Source: Adiantum capillus-veneris
Lineage: Eukaryota > Streptophyta > Polypodiopsida > Polypodiales > Pteridaceae
DNA length: 64,000 nucleotides
NCBI GenBank assembly: GCA_014529385.2
Contig: CM043971.1
Coordinates: forward strand, 58,389,709-58,453,708
Reading direction: 5' to 3'
Shown in pieces: positions 23,736 through 34,869 of this stretch. The number at the start of each line of letters is the position of its first letter. Position 1 is the first letter of the stretch. Below the pieces are notes generated by a model that was not told where the DNA came from, searched no databases, and saw nothing but the letters and a program-made list of their open reading frames with translations. The position numbers and the translations under genes were made by a program.

Positions 23736-25200
23736 TGAGTGGCATAAAATGGTAACCATCTTTTTGCAACATTTTTCAGCTTAATCAACGTCCTCTTCCT
23801 CATATGTGTATATATTTTTCTACGCTATTAAGTTATCTAGAGTAAATTCTCCCTCTTCGTTTAACCTTTGTGGCGACACATACATTGTACTCTTCCCAAA
23901 AATGTCACTTTAGTTATATATTTATATTACCACCCTTTTCTTTTTTGCTTTGTAAATAAAAGTAAGCATACAATAACCAACTATCTACCCCCAAACTTTC
24001 TTACCTCTTGTGAATTAGTAGTAGAAAAATAATATATCCATCTTCCATCCCATATAGATAAATTACCATGGAAAATCAACTCTCCACTTGTCTTTACCAA
24101 AGATTATGGTCCATCTCTACAAGTCTTCTATGCCCCCTACATAGGTGGCCCAATATCTCTTAAGAATATACATATAGTTTTTCTCCTTTCAAAAAGACTC
24201 AAATTGTATATTCTTTTCACAAGCAAATAATATTGGGCCCTCCTCTATTTGTTTAAGCATCATACCCTTTTGAAAAAGCATGATCCCCCTTGGATGCATA
24301 CAAGAAAAGGGCCCATACAAGAAGACTTGGAAGCAAAAGGTTCCCTAGCTTAGTGTGGACCTTCCAAACCAAATTCCTTGGTGCATGGGCATGAAGAATA
24401 GTCCAAATTCATATCAAACATGTTGAGAAGGTCAAATTTTCCTTTTGAAGCATGTCATTCCGAGCTACAGGTAAAAAGTTATGGTCAAAATAGTGTAAAT
24501 CTGTCATATTCGCAGCAAAAGGAAACTATAAATCAAGTAAATCAAGAGGGTGAGATCTTATTTTTCCGCTACTCATCTTCTAGAAGAGCAATGAGTGTTC
24601 AAGGTCATTTGCATGTGATGGGACCAACCTAAAGATGCTTTCTAAATGCCAAGACAGACAAATTGAGATACCCCGCAGGAGCCACCCGTAGGGCCTCATG
24701 GTGGGGCCCATCTACATTATGCACCACTATGGAGCCTTCACGGTCTAAAATGATATTTTTGGTAAATAAATAGTCCCTTTTATGTCCAATATTCAATGAG
24801 TGGTCAAAGGACACTTAATTAGGGCTAATCACTCACCCTAATTAAGTGTAGCATAATCCCACTTCTACACAACTATAAATAGCCCCCTTGGAGAGACTCA
24901 GGACACACACCTATATTTTCAACTTCATGTTGTTTCTTGATCAATAGTAGAGAAAACCCCAACCCTCCCTCTTTCACATCCTCCCTCCTAACCCTCCTCT
25001 TTGGAGGAAGTGCAACTCTATCCTCCACTCTTCCTATTCTACAATCTCTTACTCCATCAACCCAATAAATCATTTGTAGCACCTCAATAACTTGTAAATA
25101 CATCATGATCTCTCTCATGGTTATGTTAATGATCATTAAATCATCTTAAAAACTTTCAAGTGTCGCAATTCGTGATGGTTAGCCAGCGTTTGTCCTCGCC
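23736..25200 (+). repeat. probable 3' LTR of the Tat-like element, right end uncertain
   Basis: It follows the polypurine tract, is non-coding and has promoter-like parts: a perfect 13-bp inverted repeat at 24812-24848 and a TATA box TATAAATA at 24874-24881. No second LTR copy is in the window, so the right end is a guess and no TSD could be checked. Confidence 0.5.
24812..24881 (+). promoter_or_regulatory. LTR promoter with palindrome and TATA box
   Basis: CACTTAATTAGGG and CCCTAATTAAGTG form a perfect 13-bp inverted repeat around an 11-base loop. TATAAATA begins 26 bases after it. Placement in a presumed U3 suggests a protein-binding hairpin or dyad upstream of the start site. Confidence 0.55.
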
Positions 25201-25802
25201 TTAAAAGGTGTGCGAGAAATCAAGTAAGTGTTCTATTCTCAATTTACCATTGGTTTGTTTCTCCACACTTATTCAATTGGTCTAAAGAAATTTCTCACTC
25301 CAACTCTCTTTTGCTTCATTACATATGCATGTGGCTACCTCTCATGGTGATTTTATTTGTGTCACGGCATTGCATAGATGGAGATGAGCTCTCTATGCAA
25401 AGTGTGTTAGTTTGATGTAAGTGATTCTCTTGTGTGTTTGAGAGGCAAGTCTTGTGCGCATGATTTTTTTTATGAGTGCTTGAGAGAGGAGGAGTTTGGA
25501 TGTATTATGGGTATTCTTATGGGGAGAAGGTGAATGCTATTCCACAAATTGCATATTTCATTTGATGCACGGCATTGGGTTTCATAATCGTTGATGGTGT
25601 TCAAGTGTCCAAAGTGTATATAGAGTAAGGGGGTTTTCAAAATGTGTTGCTTGAGTGGGTGAGTGAAGTGTTATTTTGATTGGTTTCCTTCTCCACTCCC
25701 AAAAGAAGGTGGTGCCCCTAGTAGTGTGCGTACCTCTTTACGAACATTTTGTGAGGGTAGGCCCATTGGTTTGGGTTTAGAGGCCCCATTTCAAAAAGCT
25801 CT
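25201..25802. other. flank between the gypsy LTR and the copia element
   Basis: No coding motif. It may include the end of the gypsy 3' LTR. The copia gag reading starts abruptly near 25803, so the left copia junction, without an LTR, lies here. Confidence 0.45.
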
Positions 25803-25810
25803 CCCTCAGT

Positions 25811-26612
25811 ATGAAGGAAGAGGGCACTACTTCTACTCACATTAATGAGTTCAATATCATTTTCACTCAGTTGACCACTCAGGGTTTGGTCTTCGATGAG
25901 GAAATCAAATGTTTCTTCTTGCTATGCAGTTTACCCTCGTCTTGGGATACGTTTTGTACTGCGATTAGCAACTCAGCACCTGGTACCAGTCTAGTGTACA
26001 ATGATGTCCTTGGGAGTCTGTTTATCGAGGAGATTCATAGGAAATCTCTCGAAGGCAAGAAGGATGGTGATGCATATGTTGCTAGTGATAGACAGAGGGG
26101 TCGCACTCGAAGTCGTGCCAAAAGCAAGGAACGTGGGGGCTCACGCAGTAGGTCTCGGGGTTCTGTGCGTAATGTCGAGTGCTATCACTGTCATAAAAAA
26201 GGGCATGTGAAGAAGGATTGCAGGAAATGGCAGCAAAGCAAGAAGGATAAACAGTCCGGTGACACTTCTAAGTCTGATGATTTAAACAAGGGCAAAGCAA
26301 AGTTAGAGGAGATCAATGTGCTAGAGTCTTCAAATGCTCCTATTGTAGAGACTCTTCCGGTAGTTGTTATGCCACTTACGTCTAACATATTGATCTTCAC
26401 AACAGATCTACCTGTCGAGGCTCTTGTTATAGAAGATGTGCATTATGCACATAATTGGATAGTAGATTCTGGTGCGAGTTTCCATGTGACACCACATAAA
26501 GAGTGGTTCTCTACTTATTTTCACTCTTATGGCAAAGTGAGACTTGGTGATGCTTATGAACTAGACATTGAGGGTGTCGAAAATGTCAAATTGCATCTAA
26601 GGAATGGCACGC
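25811..26612 (+). pseudogene. copia gag C-terminus, zinc knuckle and protease start
   Basis: The frame reads the gag block INEFNIIFTQLTTQG and CFFLLCSLPSSWDTF, an Arg/Ser-rich stretch, the knuckle CYHCHKKGHVKKDC (CX2CX4HX4C), and the protease active site WIVDSGASFHVTP. It stays open until the LTR inserts after LHLRNGT at 26612. The protease triad D-S-G is intact. Confidence 0.9.
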
Positions 26613-28188
26613 TGTCATAATAATCAATATCTAATTTTCCTAAATACTTTTCTCATGTTAAACTGATCATTTAATATGGGGAAGTGCCAGGGGAGAAAAA
26701 GCTAGAAATTGGTTAAGCTAGCAAACGGGCCATAGTAGGGATCCAAAGGAGGGAAAATAGGGATCCAAATGGGGGGCCATCTATAAAAGAGCCATGTGCA
26801 ACAATGGGCTTAAAAGAACCTAAGGTTTAGCCCATTAAGACTTCCAAAATGCTAAGGTTCCAAAATTCAAAGGTTGTGTCCAAAGGTCAAACATTGGGGG
26901 AATTGGATGCTTTGTGTGTATCCCAAAAGTCTTTATCAATCCCTACATAGGAGGGGGCGAGCCCTGCAAGTAGGGGACTAGAGAGAAACTCACACACACA
27001 CACACACACACAAGCTCCCTTTACACAAAGGGAATGAGGGACACATGTCAGCTTCCTAGCCCAGATGCCCACAAGGTGTACCCAATTCCTATTGGATGGC
27101 CTTGGAGGTGGACCAATGAGAATTAGTCTAGAGTAAATCTAGTTTAATAAAAGAACCAATAAGAATTAAGCTCTCCAGAAGACTATTGGATAGTCTCCCA
27201 AGGGGACCAATGAGCATTCAGCAGCCCAATGGCTTGCCTGATTCCTATTGGCCAGGAGGGAAAGGGGTCCAATGAGAGTTTAGTTGCATTTATTAATTAC
27301 CTAAAGCTCTCACAAAAGGGGAAAGGGGGACACATGTCAGAAGGCTATCACTTATGCTGCTTAATTACCATTGGCTAAGCCTGGGGAGGTCCAATAGGAT
27401 GCTAGCAAGAGCAAATAGCAAGAGGGGTTGACCGAGAGAGAGAGGGGGCTGATTTTTCAAAGGCATTATCACCTACACACTCACACTAGCTCATGTGTGG
27501 AGTAAGAAGACTCTCTCTCCTTATCAAGATTTAATGGAAAGCTTATCACCTACTCCAAGCTTGTGAGAAGGAAGGCCTACACCAACAACTCTTGGCTTTG
27601 TGATGCAAATCCAACCAAGAGCCAAGCTTCAATGCATGCTTATCTCCTCTACCATGCTAATTACTAAGCTAAGCTATGCTAATATGAGTGATTATGTGAG
27701 GAGATGTACATCTTTCTCGTAAGAATACTCCTTCTTCCTCTCAATCTACTCTCATACCCCGCTAGCTCTCACCAATCTTCGAAGGTGTGTGAGGTCTTGG
27801 GTATGAGACCGTGAGGGAATTGATGTTGTGTTTGATAAGTGTTTTTGTGTAGTGCATGAAGTTTCCATCTTCATTGCACTAGATAGTATTGAAGGAACAC
27901 AAGAAATTGTATTGTATAATGTCTCTCTTGATGGGAGAAACCATAATACAAAGCCTTTTGGAGGGGGGACCGGCTCCATGCAAATCCGGTCCTCAACTAT
28001 TGTCAATTGCTTAATTTCTATCTCTTTTGAAGTATTGTTCATGCTATCTAGCTAGGTGTTATGCTTTTTGTTGCTCTCTCCACCCAAGCACTCTTGTTAA
28101 TCTCATTAGGAATCTATTCTAATGAAATGCTCACTATGTTCATGCTATTTTCCGCTACACACAAGTTACTAGGCCATTAAATGTTACA
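26613..28188 (+). repeat. solo LTR of family A inserted in the copia element, TSD CACGC
   Basis: Plus strand TGTCATAATAATC...AAATGTTACA; it is the reverse complement of the LTRs at 5053 and 7585. CACGC flanks it on both sides (26608-26612 and 28189-28193). It is younger than the copia copy it splits. It contains a TATA-like CTATAAAAGAG near 26781, a (CA)n tract at 26990-27012 and a dense group of CCAAT/ATTGG boxes at 27080-27395. Confidence 0.93.
27080..27395 (+). promoter_or_regulatory. cluster of CCAAT boxes inside the solo LTR
   Basis: About ten CCAAT or ATTGG pentamers occur in about 315 bases (for example CCTATTGG, ACCAATGAG, CCAATAAG, TCCAATGAG). CCAAT is the core bound by NF-Y. Whether it works as a promoter or enhancer is inference. 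Confidence 0.5.
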
Positions 28189-28193
28189 CACGC

Positions 28194-29480
28194 ACTTTAC
28201 TTTATGTAATGTGCCCAAGTTGACTAAGAGATTGTTTTCTGTTGGGCCAGCTTGATGATTTGGGCTACAACACCATATTTGGCAATGGTTCGTGGATAGT
28301 ATGCAAAGGCAATCTTGTTGTACTTAGAGGTCAGAAGCATGGTACCTTGTATTCCATGCCTGTGTCAAATGTTGGTCATGATTACATATCTATAGCCAAG
28401 CTGCTGTCTACTGAGTTATGGCATTGCCGACTAGGTCGTATTAGCCAAAAAGGAGTGAGAACTCTTACTCGTTTTTGGCTACTCACCTGTCTTGTCTTAT
28501 GTTGACTTTTCTGTTTGTGAGCACTGTATCTATGGCAAACAGATTAGGTCCATTCACTTACCATTGGGTCAAAAGTGAGCTGAAGCTTTAGATTTAGTAC
28601 ATAGTATGTTTGTGGTCCTATGTCAACCAAATCTCTAGGGGGGGCTAGCTATTTTGTGAAATACATAGATGACTCTACTCGAAAGGTGTGGGCATATCCT
28701 TTGAAACATAAGGATAAAGTTATTCCTGTGTTCCATAAATTTTTGGCACTCGTCAGTCTGGCAAGAAACTCAAAAGGTTGCGGATTGACAACGGTGGAGA
28801 GTATGTCTCTAAGGAGTTTGACAATTTTTGTGCTAAAAGGGGGATTAAAAGGCAGTTTATTGCACCATACACACCAGCTCAGAATGGAGTTGCTGAGCGC
28901 ATGAATCGTACGATTCAGGAAAGTGTCACATCCATGATTTCTATGGCAAATCTCACACAAGGCTTTTGGGCAGAAGCCGTCTTGACCGCAATGCACATTA
29001 TAAATCGTTCGCCCAGTACGCCATTGAATTATGAGATTCCAGAAGAGTTATGGTCTAAACGTAGCCCCACTATGACTATCTACGTGTTTTTGATTGTGAA
29101 GATTATGCTCACGTGCCTAAACAACTTCGACAAATGTTACAGCCAAAGTCCCACAAATGTATTTTCATTGGATATGGTGCAGATGGAGAGATGGGATATT
29201 GTCTCTGGAACCCGGAATCTTGTCGAGTCATCCGTAGTTCATACGTGATCTTCAATGAGTCGAAGATGCATAAACAACCTATCAAGGAAATAGAGGTTCG
29301 GAGAGTCACTTTTGAGGATGTTGCCTCAGAGACAATGAAATCAACTCAGCGGGCTAGTGATGTACCTTCCACTAGCAATGCTCCAGAGGGAGCAGATAGC
29401 ATGGTCAATGAGTGAGATGGTCTACTAGAGTCTCTCATCCACCTGCGCGTTTCGAGCCAGGTCTTGATTACATCACGTTG
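28194..29480 (+). pseudogene. copia integrase
   Basis: 28242 onward reads GQLDDLGYNTIFGNGSWIV and the GAG-pre-integrase block ELWHCRLGRISQKG. The core follows in several frames: YIDDSTRKVWAYPLKHKDKV, LRIDNGGEYVSKEFDNFC (second Asp), then YTPAQNGVAERMNRTIQE (Glu) and FWAEAVLTAMHIINRSP. Frameshifts occur near 28500, 28640, 28770 and 29100. It is dead but clearly copia. Confidence 0.9.
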
Positions 29481-29499
29481 ACCAATTGAGGTGAGCCAA

Positions 29500-30316
29500 G
29501 CTGCTACCAAGAAGCCATGATGACGAATGATGTGGTGAAGTGGGAGCAAGCTATGGAATCTGAGTATAACTCGATTCTGGCTAATGACACTTGGGACTTG
29601 GTAGAACTGTCAAATGATGCAAAAGCTTTACCTTGCAAATGGGTTTACAAGAAGAAATTTACCTAAAGTGATCCAAATCCAAAGTACAAGGCTAGACTTG
29701 TAGCCAAAGGGTTCAAACAGCAAAAGGAAGTCGATTTTTGTGAAATTTTCTCGCCTGTGGTCAAGATGACAACGCTTAGAACCGTACTTGGTCTTGTAGC
29801 GATTGAGGACATGGAAGTTGTCCAAATGGATGTGAAGACAACATTTCTTCACGAGGATCTCAATGAGGATGTTTACATGCAGCAGCCTGAAGGGTTTGTT
29901 CAGGCTAACGCATCTCGGGCGAGGAGCTAGTATGTAATCTCAAAAAGGCACTTTATGGCTTAAAGCAGGGTTCAAGGCAGTGGTATCATAAATTTGATGC
30001 CTGTTTGAGGTCTCAAGGGTATAAAAGGAGCGAAGAGGATCACTGCTTGTACACAAGAAAGCTTGATGATGGCTCGATAATCATTCTAGTTCTGTATGTT
30101 GATGACATGCTTATAGCTGGGAAATCCATTGCGGAGATTGCCAACTTGAAGAAAACACTTAGCAAAAATTTTGCAATGAAAGATTTGGGGGATGCTACAC
30201 ACTTTCTTGGCATGCGAATCAAAAGAATTTGCAAACGTCGTATTCTTGAGTTATCTCAGGAAACATACATTGAGAAAGTTTTGCAGCGTTTCAATATGCA
30301 GGGGGGAAAGCATTGA
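29500..30316 (+). pseudogene. copia reverse transcriptase
   Basis: NDTWDLVELSNDAKALPCKW, then after a TAA at about 29664 SDPNPKYKARLVAKGFKQQ and the block FSPVVKMTTLRTVLGLVA. The active site is LVLYVDDMLIAGKS at about 30090-30125, then ATHFLGMRIKR. Frame breaks near 29925-30005. Confidence 0.92.
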
Positions 30317-31038
30317 GTACCCCAATGCATGCATTCTTGAAACTTAGCAAGGAAGATGCACCCAAATCTGATGCTAAGAGAGCAGAAATGACTAAGCTAC
30401 CATATTCTATGGCAGTGAGCAGTCTCATGTATGCTATGGTGGCCACAAGACCAGACATTGCTTTTGCAATGGGAGTGGTGAGCCGATATATGGAAAATCC
30501 TGGCAGCAAGCATTGGGAAGCAGTGAAGCACATTCTTGGGTACCTCAAAGGTACAGTCGGCAAGTGTTTACGCTTCGGAAACAGTGATGCATCCATCGTG
30601 GGTTATGTGGATGCAGACTATGGAGGTTGTGTTGACAATAGGAGATCGACATCTGGCTATGTATTTATATTTACTGGAGCAGCAGTATCTTGGAAGTCAT
30701 GTCTTCAAGATTGTACGTCTTCCACTACGAAAGCAGAGTGCGCTGCATTGTCAGATGCAAGTAAAGAGGCTGTATGGCTATCTCGCTTGCTCAAAAATCT
30801 TGGCATTGATGAGACTCCAGTGATATATTGTGATAGTTAGAGTGCTCTTGCATTGGCAAGGAATCCCGTGTTTCACTCCAAATTGAAACACATTGAAGTC
30901 AGGTATCTTCTCGTGAGAGATTTCTTGGCCAAAAAGCTCATTGATTTGGTCAAGGTACACACTGATGACAACCCAGCAGATGCTTTGACGAAAGGCTTAG
31001 CTTTGGAGCGGTGCAGTGAGTTGATGGGTATAGGTTGA
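30313..31038 (+). pseudogene. copia RNase H
   Basis: The open frame includes YSMAVSSLMYAMVATRPDIA, then GYVDADYGGCVDNRRSTSGY (first Asp), AAVSWKSCLQDCTSSTTKAE (Glu) and VIYCDS followed by a TAG in place of the usual residue. It then continues to HIEVRYLLVRDFLAKK and NPADALTKGL. One internal stop (30838-30840) splits an otherwise good domain. Confidence 0.92.
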
Positions 31039-31094
31039 AGCCACTAGATTCCTTCGCGGTTGTACATACCAGGTCACTTGGGGTTGCGTTGGCC

Positions 31095-31320
31095 TTCAAG
31101 TGGGAGTTTGTTGGGATTCAGGCCAGCTGTCGGACATCCCACTTACTACTAACCCATCTACTAACTTAACCCATGTATACACTTATTTTTTAATACAACA
31201 GAATAAGGAGCTTCAATAGGATAACGTTGTTGTGCGTTCCACCCAAAGCAGGTCTCTCTCTCTGCTCTCGCACTTGCATTCGCACACGCTTCTCGCGGCA
31301 CCTTCAGCTTTTACATGCTT
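31095..31320 (+). repeat. copia polypurine tract and 3' LTR, end uncertain
   Basis: CAAGTGGGAGTT (31097-31108) precedes TGTTGGGATTCAGG at 31109, the usual copia LTR start. The end is placed near TTTTACA at 31316 only by its CA ending; no second LTR is available to confirm it. Confidence 0.55.
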
Positions 31321-31983
31321 ATGATGTTGTTTGCATCATTGAAAACTTTGAAGTAGTTCGGTATGTCAAAATGAGACTTATTGAAAATGGTTTATGTTTT
31401 TTTGTTATGTAGTTTATGATTTAACATTGAGTATGTTTTTATAAACATAAAGCATTATTATCAACAATATATTCTGTTGGGTGTTTACCATCATATCGAT
31501 GACTTGCAGAGATATTATCACATTAAAGTTAATGTTGACCATGATAATGGCCATGCCTATGTAAGTATTCAGGAGGTGCGGGACCAACACCCACTATGGT
31601 CACAATTACCCCGACTAGAGGATAGAGATGTATGTGTTGGGTCGCCCTCCTCAATGCCTTGGGAGAAGTGTGCATCATATTGAACCTTGGATAGCGCAAA
31701 CACCAAGTGTGCTTCTAGGATCTGATTCTATTGATGGTGATGGTCATTTATGTAGCTTGTCATACATTGAGTGTTGGAATTTATGTAGCTTGATGTACAT
31801 CTTAGAATGTACTCCTTTCTCCCTCTCCCTCTCTAAAGACAAATTCCTTGCTTGATATTAATTATGGTTTGAGAAAAACTATTAATTATGGTTCAATCAA
31901 GTAGATGATGATGTTATAGCACAAGATGTTGTATAGTATATGAATTACTTGAAGTAGACTTCATTGAATTCTATTTTTTACAT
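31321..31983. other. no gene recognised
   Basis: Short frames without motifs. A second TGTTGGG at 31474 may be an LTR-related scrap. Confidence 0.4.
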
Positions 31984-32115
31984 GTGAATCTTGGTATACT
32001 CTTGATTTACCATGTACATGTTTGAGAGAGAGAGAGAGAGAGGGGGGGGGGGGGGGGGGTGTGTGAATCTTGGTATACTCTTGATTTACCATGTACATGT
32101 TAAAGAGAGAGAGAG
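31984..32115. repeat. 38-bp direct repeat around a GA/G-tract
   Basis: GTGAATCTTGGTATACTCTT plus 18 further bases occur at 31984-32021 and again at 32063-32100, separated by (GA)n(G)n(GT)n, and each copy is followed by another GA run. The duplication ends in simple sequence on both sides. Confidence 0.85.
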
Positions 32116-32202
32116 GGGTTGTGGGGTGGCTTAAATGTAACTCTCTCTCATACACACCACCACTGTAAACGATAGCAAAGAGCATTCTTTACTTTGATCT
32201 TA

Positions 32203-32287
32203 GTCTCTCTCTCTCTCTCGCTCGTGGCCTCCGCACACGCACACACACACACACACACATAGAGAGAGAGAGAGAGAGAGAGAGAGG
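32203..32287. repeat. CT, CA and GA microsatellites
   Basis: (CT)n at 32203-32220, (CA)n at 32238-32260 and (GA)n at 32261-32287 in quick succession. Confidence 0.9.
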
Positions 32288-32424
32288 GATGCGGTGGTGA
32301 GGGATGCCAACAAGGGAGAGATAGAGAAAATGTGATGTGATGTGTGTCATGGGGAGATGTATAAAAATAGGCAAACACACATACACACATATTTATATAC
32401 ACACTTGGGTACGTAGGTGAGCAA

Positions 32425-32595
32425 GGCTTGGCCCGATGGTAAAAGCGAGCAAGGTCCACGGGACACACACACACACACGTACACACACTTAGGTATATAC
32501 ATACTTAGATGATTGAGCTTGAGAAACTGTATAGGATTGACCTGCTGGTAAGAGCGAGCGAGACCCGCTGAAGGCGGGTCACGTGAGCTCGTTGT
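32425..32595 (+). repeat. two tRNA-derived SINE heads, fragmentary
   Basis: GCTTGGCCCGATGGTAAAAGC (32428-32448) and GACCTGCTGGTAAGAGCG (32536-32553) both match the A-box style of plant SINEs of the Au type (GTGGTTAGAGC). After the second, GAAGGCGGGTCACGTGAGC could be a worn B-box region. Tails are not defined. Confidence 0.4.
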
Positions 32596-32741
32596 TCACA
32601 ACAATCTTTAAAGGTTTGCTCTTATTCTTCTCTCTCTTCCAAATTGTTGTCCCTTTTTCACCTCTCCTCCCTTGAACCTCAAGTGTCACCAAATGTTTGT
32701 GTTGTAAACTTGGAGGATTCACTAGTAGCACGAGAGAGACT

Positions 32742-32743
<2 letters not shown>

Positions 32744-32786
<43 letters not shown>

Positions 32787-32980
32787 AAAAGAAAACACAC
32801 ACACACAAAAGGAAAATTGATGACAAAAGAGGAGAGAAAAAAAGGCAAAAATCCTAAAAGAAATCTTCTTACTCTCTCTCTCTAAAAAGAAAACACACAC
32901 ACACAAAAGGAAAATTGATGACAAAAGAGGAGAGAAAAAAAGGCAAAAATCCTAAAAGAAATCTTCTTATAGTCCGTGTA
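32744..32980. repeat. (CT)n followed by a 98-bp tandem duplication
   Basis: After a CT run (about 32744-32785), a block beginning AAAAAGAAAACACAC at 32786 is repeated at 32884 with a 98-base period and almost no differences. The junction is again in CT repeats, suggesting slippage or unequal exchange. Confidence 0.9.
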
Positions 32981-33304
32981 ATAAAATAGAATACTCTAGT
33001 GATGTAATTCGATCATATATCACCAACTTGAACTCATCACTTTTATCTCTGTTTCCAAATTTTGACCCTCTCCCCTTGCCTTCACTCCTTCACCTCATCA
33101 TCTGTTCCCTTCCTCACTTCCTATGCACACATGCTTCACTAGTTCTTTGGCCTAGTACTCCTTGTTGAACACTCCTTAGCTATTCTTTACACATAATGTC
33201 GGCCTCCAATAAAATTTGAGTCAAAGAGGTGCACATTACAACATGACAGAGAGGAGGATCATCCACTAAGCTAGAAAGAGTTGTGGAGATATCAACAATA
33301 GATG

Positions 33305-33307
<3 letters not shown>

Positions 33308-33383
<76 letters not shown>

Positions 33384-33395
33384 TTAATGTCTCAT
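33308..33395. repeat. (GA)n tract adjoining a retroposon-like 3' end
   Basis: A GA run of about 70 bases ends at 33380 and is followed by TAATTAATGTCTCATAG. Read in reverse this is CTATGAGACATTAATTA(TC)n, like the LINE/SINE ends at 37985 and 62281. Confidence 0.7.
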
Positions 33396-33542
33396 AGAGT
33401 TCAAAGAGAACTGGCCTTTGAGACAGAACTATGTACAAAGTATCGGTGTCATCTTGATGTCATAAGATAAAATCAACAAAAAAGAGTCTCCTCTATGCGT
33501 TAGAGACTGTAAATGGATGTGTGGAATGAGGGCTTGATGGAG

Positions 33543-33545
<3 letters not shown>

Positions 33546-33608
<63 letters not shown>

Positions 33609-33625
33609 AGAAGAAGAAGAAGAAG

Positions 33626-33656
<31 letters not shown>

Positions 33657-33720
33657 GAAGTTTTAATGTCGGAGTAACAATCCTAAGACACATTAATGAA
33701 CTATCGGATGAGTCTTGAAC

Positions 33721-33758
<38 letters not shown>

Positions 33759-33763
33759 AGAAG

Positions 33764-33794
<31 letters not shown>

Positions 33795-33858
33795 GAAGTT
33801 TTAATGTCGGAGTAACAATCCTAAGACACATTAATGAACTATCGGATGAGTCTTGAAC

Positions 33859-33897
<39 letters not shown>
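33546..33897 (-). repeat. two tandem SINE 3' fragments with GA/GAA tails, period 138
   Basis: (GA)n(GAA)n then GAAGTTTTAATGTCGGAGTA occurs at 33657 and again at 33795. Read in reverse each ends CCGACATTAAAACTTC(TTC)n(TC)n. The sequence is related to the SINE array at 62281-64000, truncated near its B-box side. The third GA run (33861-33897) follows. Confidence 0.75.
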
Positions 33898-33899
<2 letters not shown>

Positions 33900-34159
33900 A
33901 CCTAAGGCTGGGGACTGAACCGGCGGAAGAAACAAGCCTTCCTAAATGTGCCGCCACCTAGTGTGAACAGTGTGGATGAGGAAAAGTGAAAAAGTGAAGG
34001 GGGTTGAGAGAGGCCATCAACTCTTTCGAGAAGGGGGGGGGGGGTGGAAGAAAAATGGAGGGCCCGGCGGAAGAGTGCCTCAACTCAAGCCAATCAAATC
34101 TTGCCATGGAGGATCGACGCCCCTTTGCATTTTTCTTCCGCCGTCTAGTCTGAACCCAC

Positions 34160-34290
34160 CCTTAGTGGCTGAGCATTTCATGCATGCGAGAAATAAGATT
34201 GAACCAGTGGAAGAAACAAGCCCCTCTCTCTCTTCTCTTCTCTTCTCTTCCACTAAGGGTGGCTGAGCATTTCATGCATGTATATGTATA
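34160..34290 (+). pseudogene. short LINE RT fragments
   Basis: TGGCTGAGCATTTCATGCATG occurs at 34165-34185, at 34260-34280 and within LINE copy 2 near 53255. In the LINE it encodes VAEHFMHA of the RT N-terminal part. The two copies here lie about 95 bases apart, around CT-rich sequence. Confidence 0.6.
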
Positions 34291-34637
34291 TTGACAATAT
34301 ACATGGGTACACGAGAGAAGAGAGAGAGAGAGAGAGGGAGGGGGAGGGAATTAGTCAAAGGTGCTATTTAATTTTTTTGTGTAGCTTGGACACTGTTTCA
34401 CTGAAAGAGGACTTTCACTGGATTTGATTTCGTGGCTTTTAACCCCTAAAATGCAAATACAACTCCCATTCTCGCACGTGCACTGCATCTCGCAGGTGAA
34501 GAAGAGGCACGCCGCACCCATGCTACCACAAGCGTGCATGCTGAGGTCAAAGAGGGGGCGATTCTGGGCGAATTACTCCGTAAGAGCAGGCTGAAGAGAG
34601 GGCAGGCCCCAGTCCTGCTACATTAGAATCCATCGCC

Positions 34638-34869
34638 ATGTCTCTGCATCAGCTGGCTGTCCACAGCGATGGCTCTCACACTCACCTTCCTCCTCTCCCC
34701 TCCATTCCCAAACCCCCCATCCCGCACAACAACCCTGTCCCAATTCGTGGTATCCATGGAAGATCTTCCTCCGAAGCAGATCTGCAGCAGTTGCATGAGA
34801 ACTCCCTTCAGCTCAAGAGCTTCAATAGCACGCCTGAGCATGCCGTCCGGGACATTGTTACCCTTCCAA
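34638..34869 (+). CDS. ADT: ADT exon 1, transit-peptide region
   Basis: It starts at [12 protein letters not shown] and encodes 77 residues plus one base, ending with a good donor (CCAA|GTAAGT). The first 45 residues are rich in Ser, Pro and His with few acids, as in a chloroplast transit peptide. The remaining A joins GA of exon 2 to make Arg, giving TLPRPLS, the LP(R/K)PLS motif found at this place in plant ADTs. That phase and motif fit is the main support. A second overlapping frame from 34669 (MALTLTFLL) also looks transit-like but gives the wrong phase. Confidence 0.72.

Larger units (their letters stand above)
19030..25200 (+). mobile_element. Tat/Ogre-like Ty3/gypsy element, 5'-truncated
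   Basis: Order on the plus strand: half a gag knuckle, protease, RT, RNase H, a second RNase H of archaeal type, integrase, polypurine tract and a 3' LTR candidate. The extra RNase H between RNase H and integrase is the known mark of the Tat lineage. No 5' LTR is seen; the left junction near 19030 falls beside a copia-like PPT/LTR start. Stops and frameshifts at 19582, 21907 and 23094 break the coding region. Confidence 0.85.
25803..31320 (+). mobile_element. Ty1/copia retrotransposon, 5'-truncated, split by a solo LTR
   Basis: Plus-strand order is gag, zinc knuckle, protease, integrase, RT, RNase H, polypurine tract and 3' LTR start, which is the copia order (integrase before RT). The 5' LTR and gag N-terminus are missing. 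A family A solo LTR at 26613-28188 interrupts it between protease and integrase with a CACGC duplication. Many frameshifts and stops follow. Confidence 0.92.
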
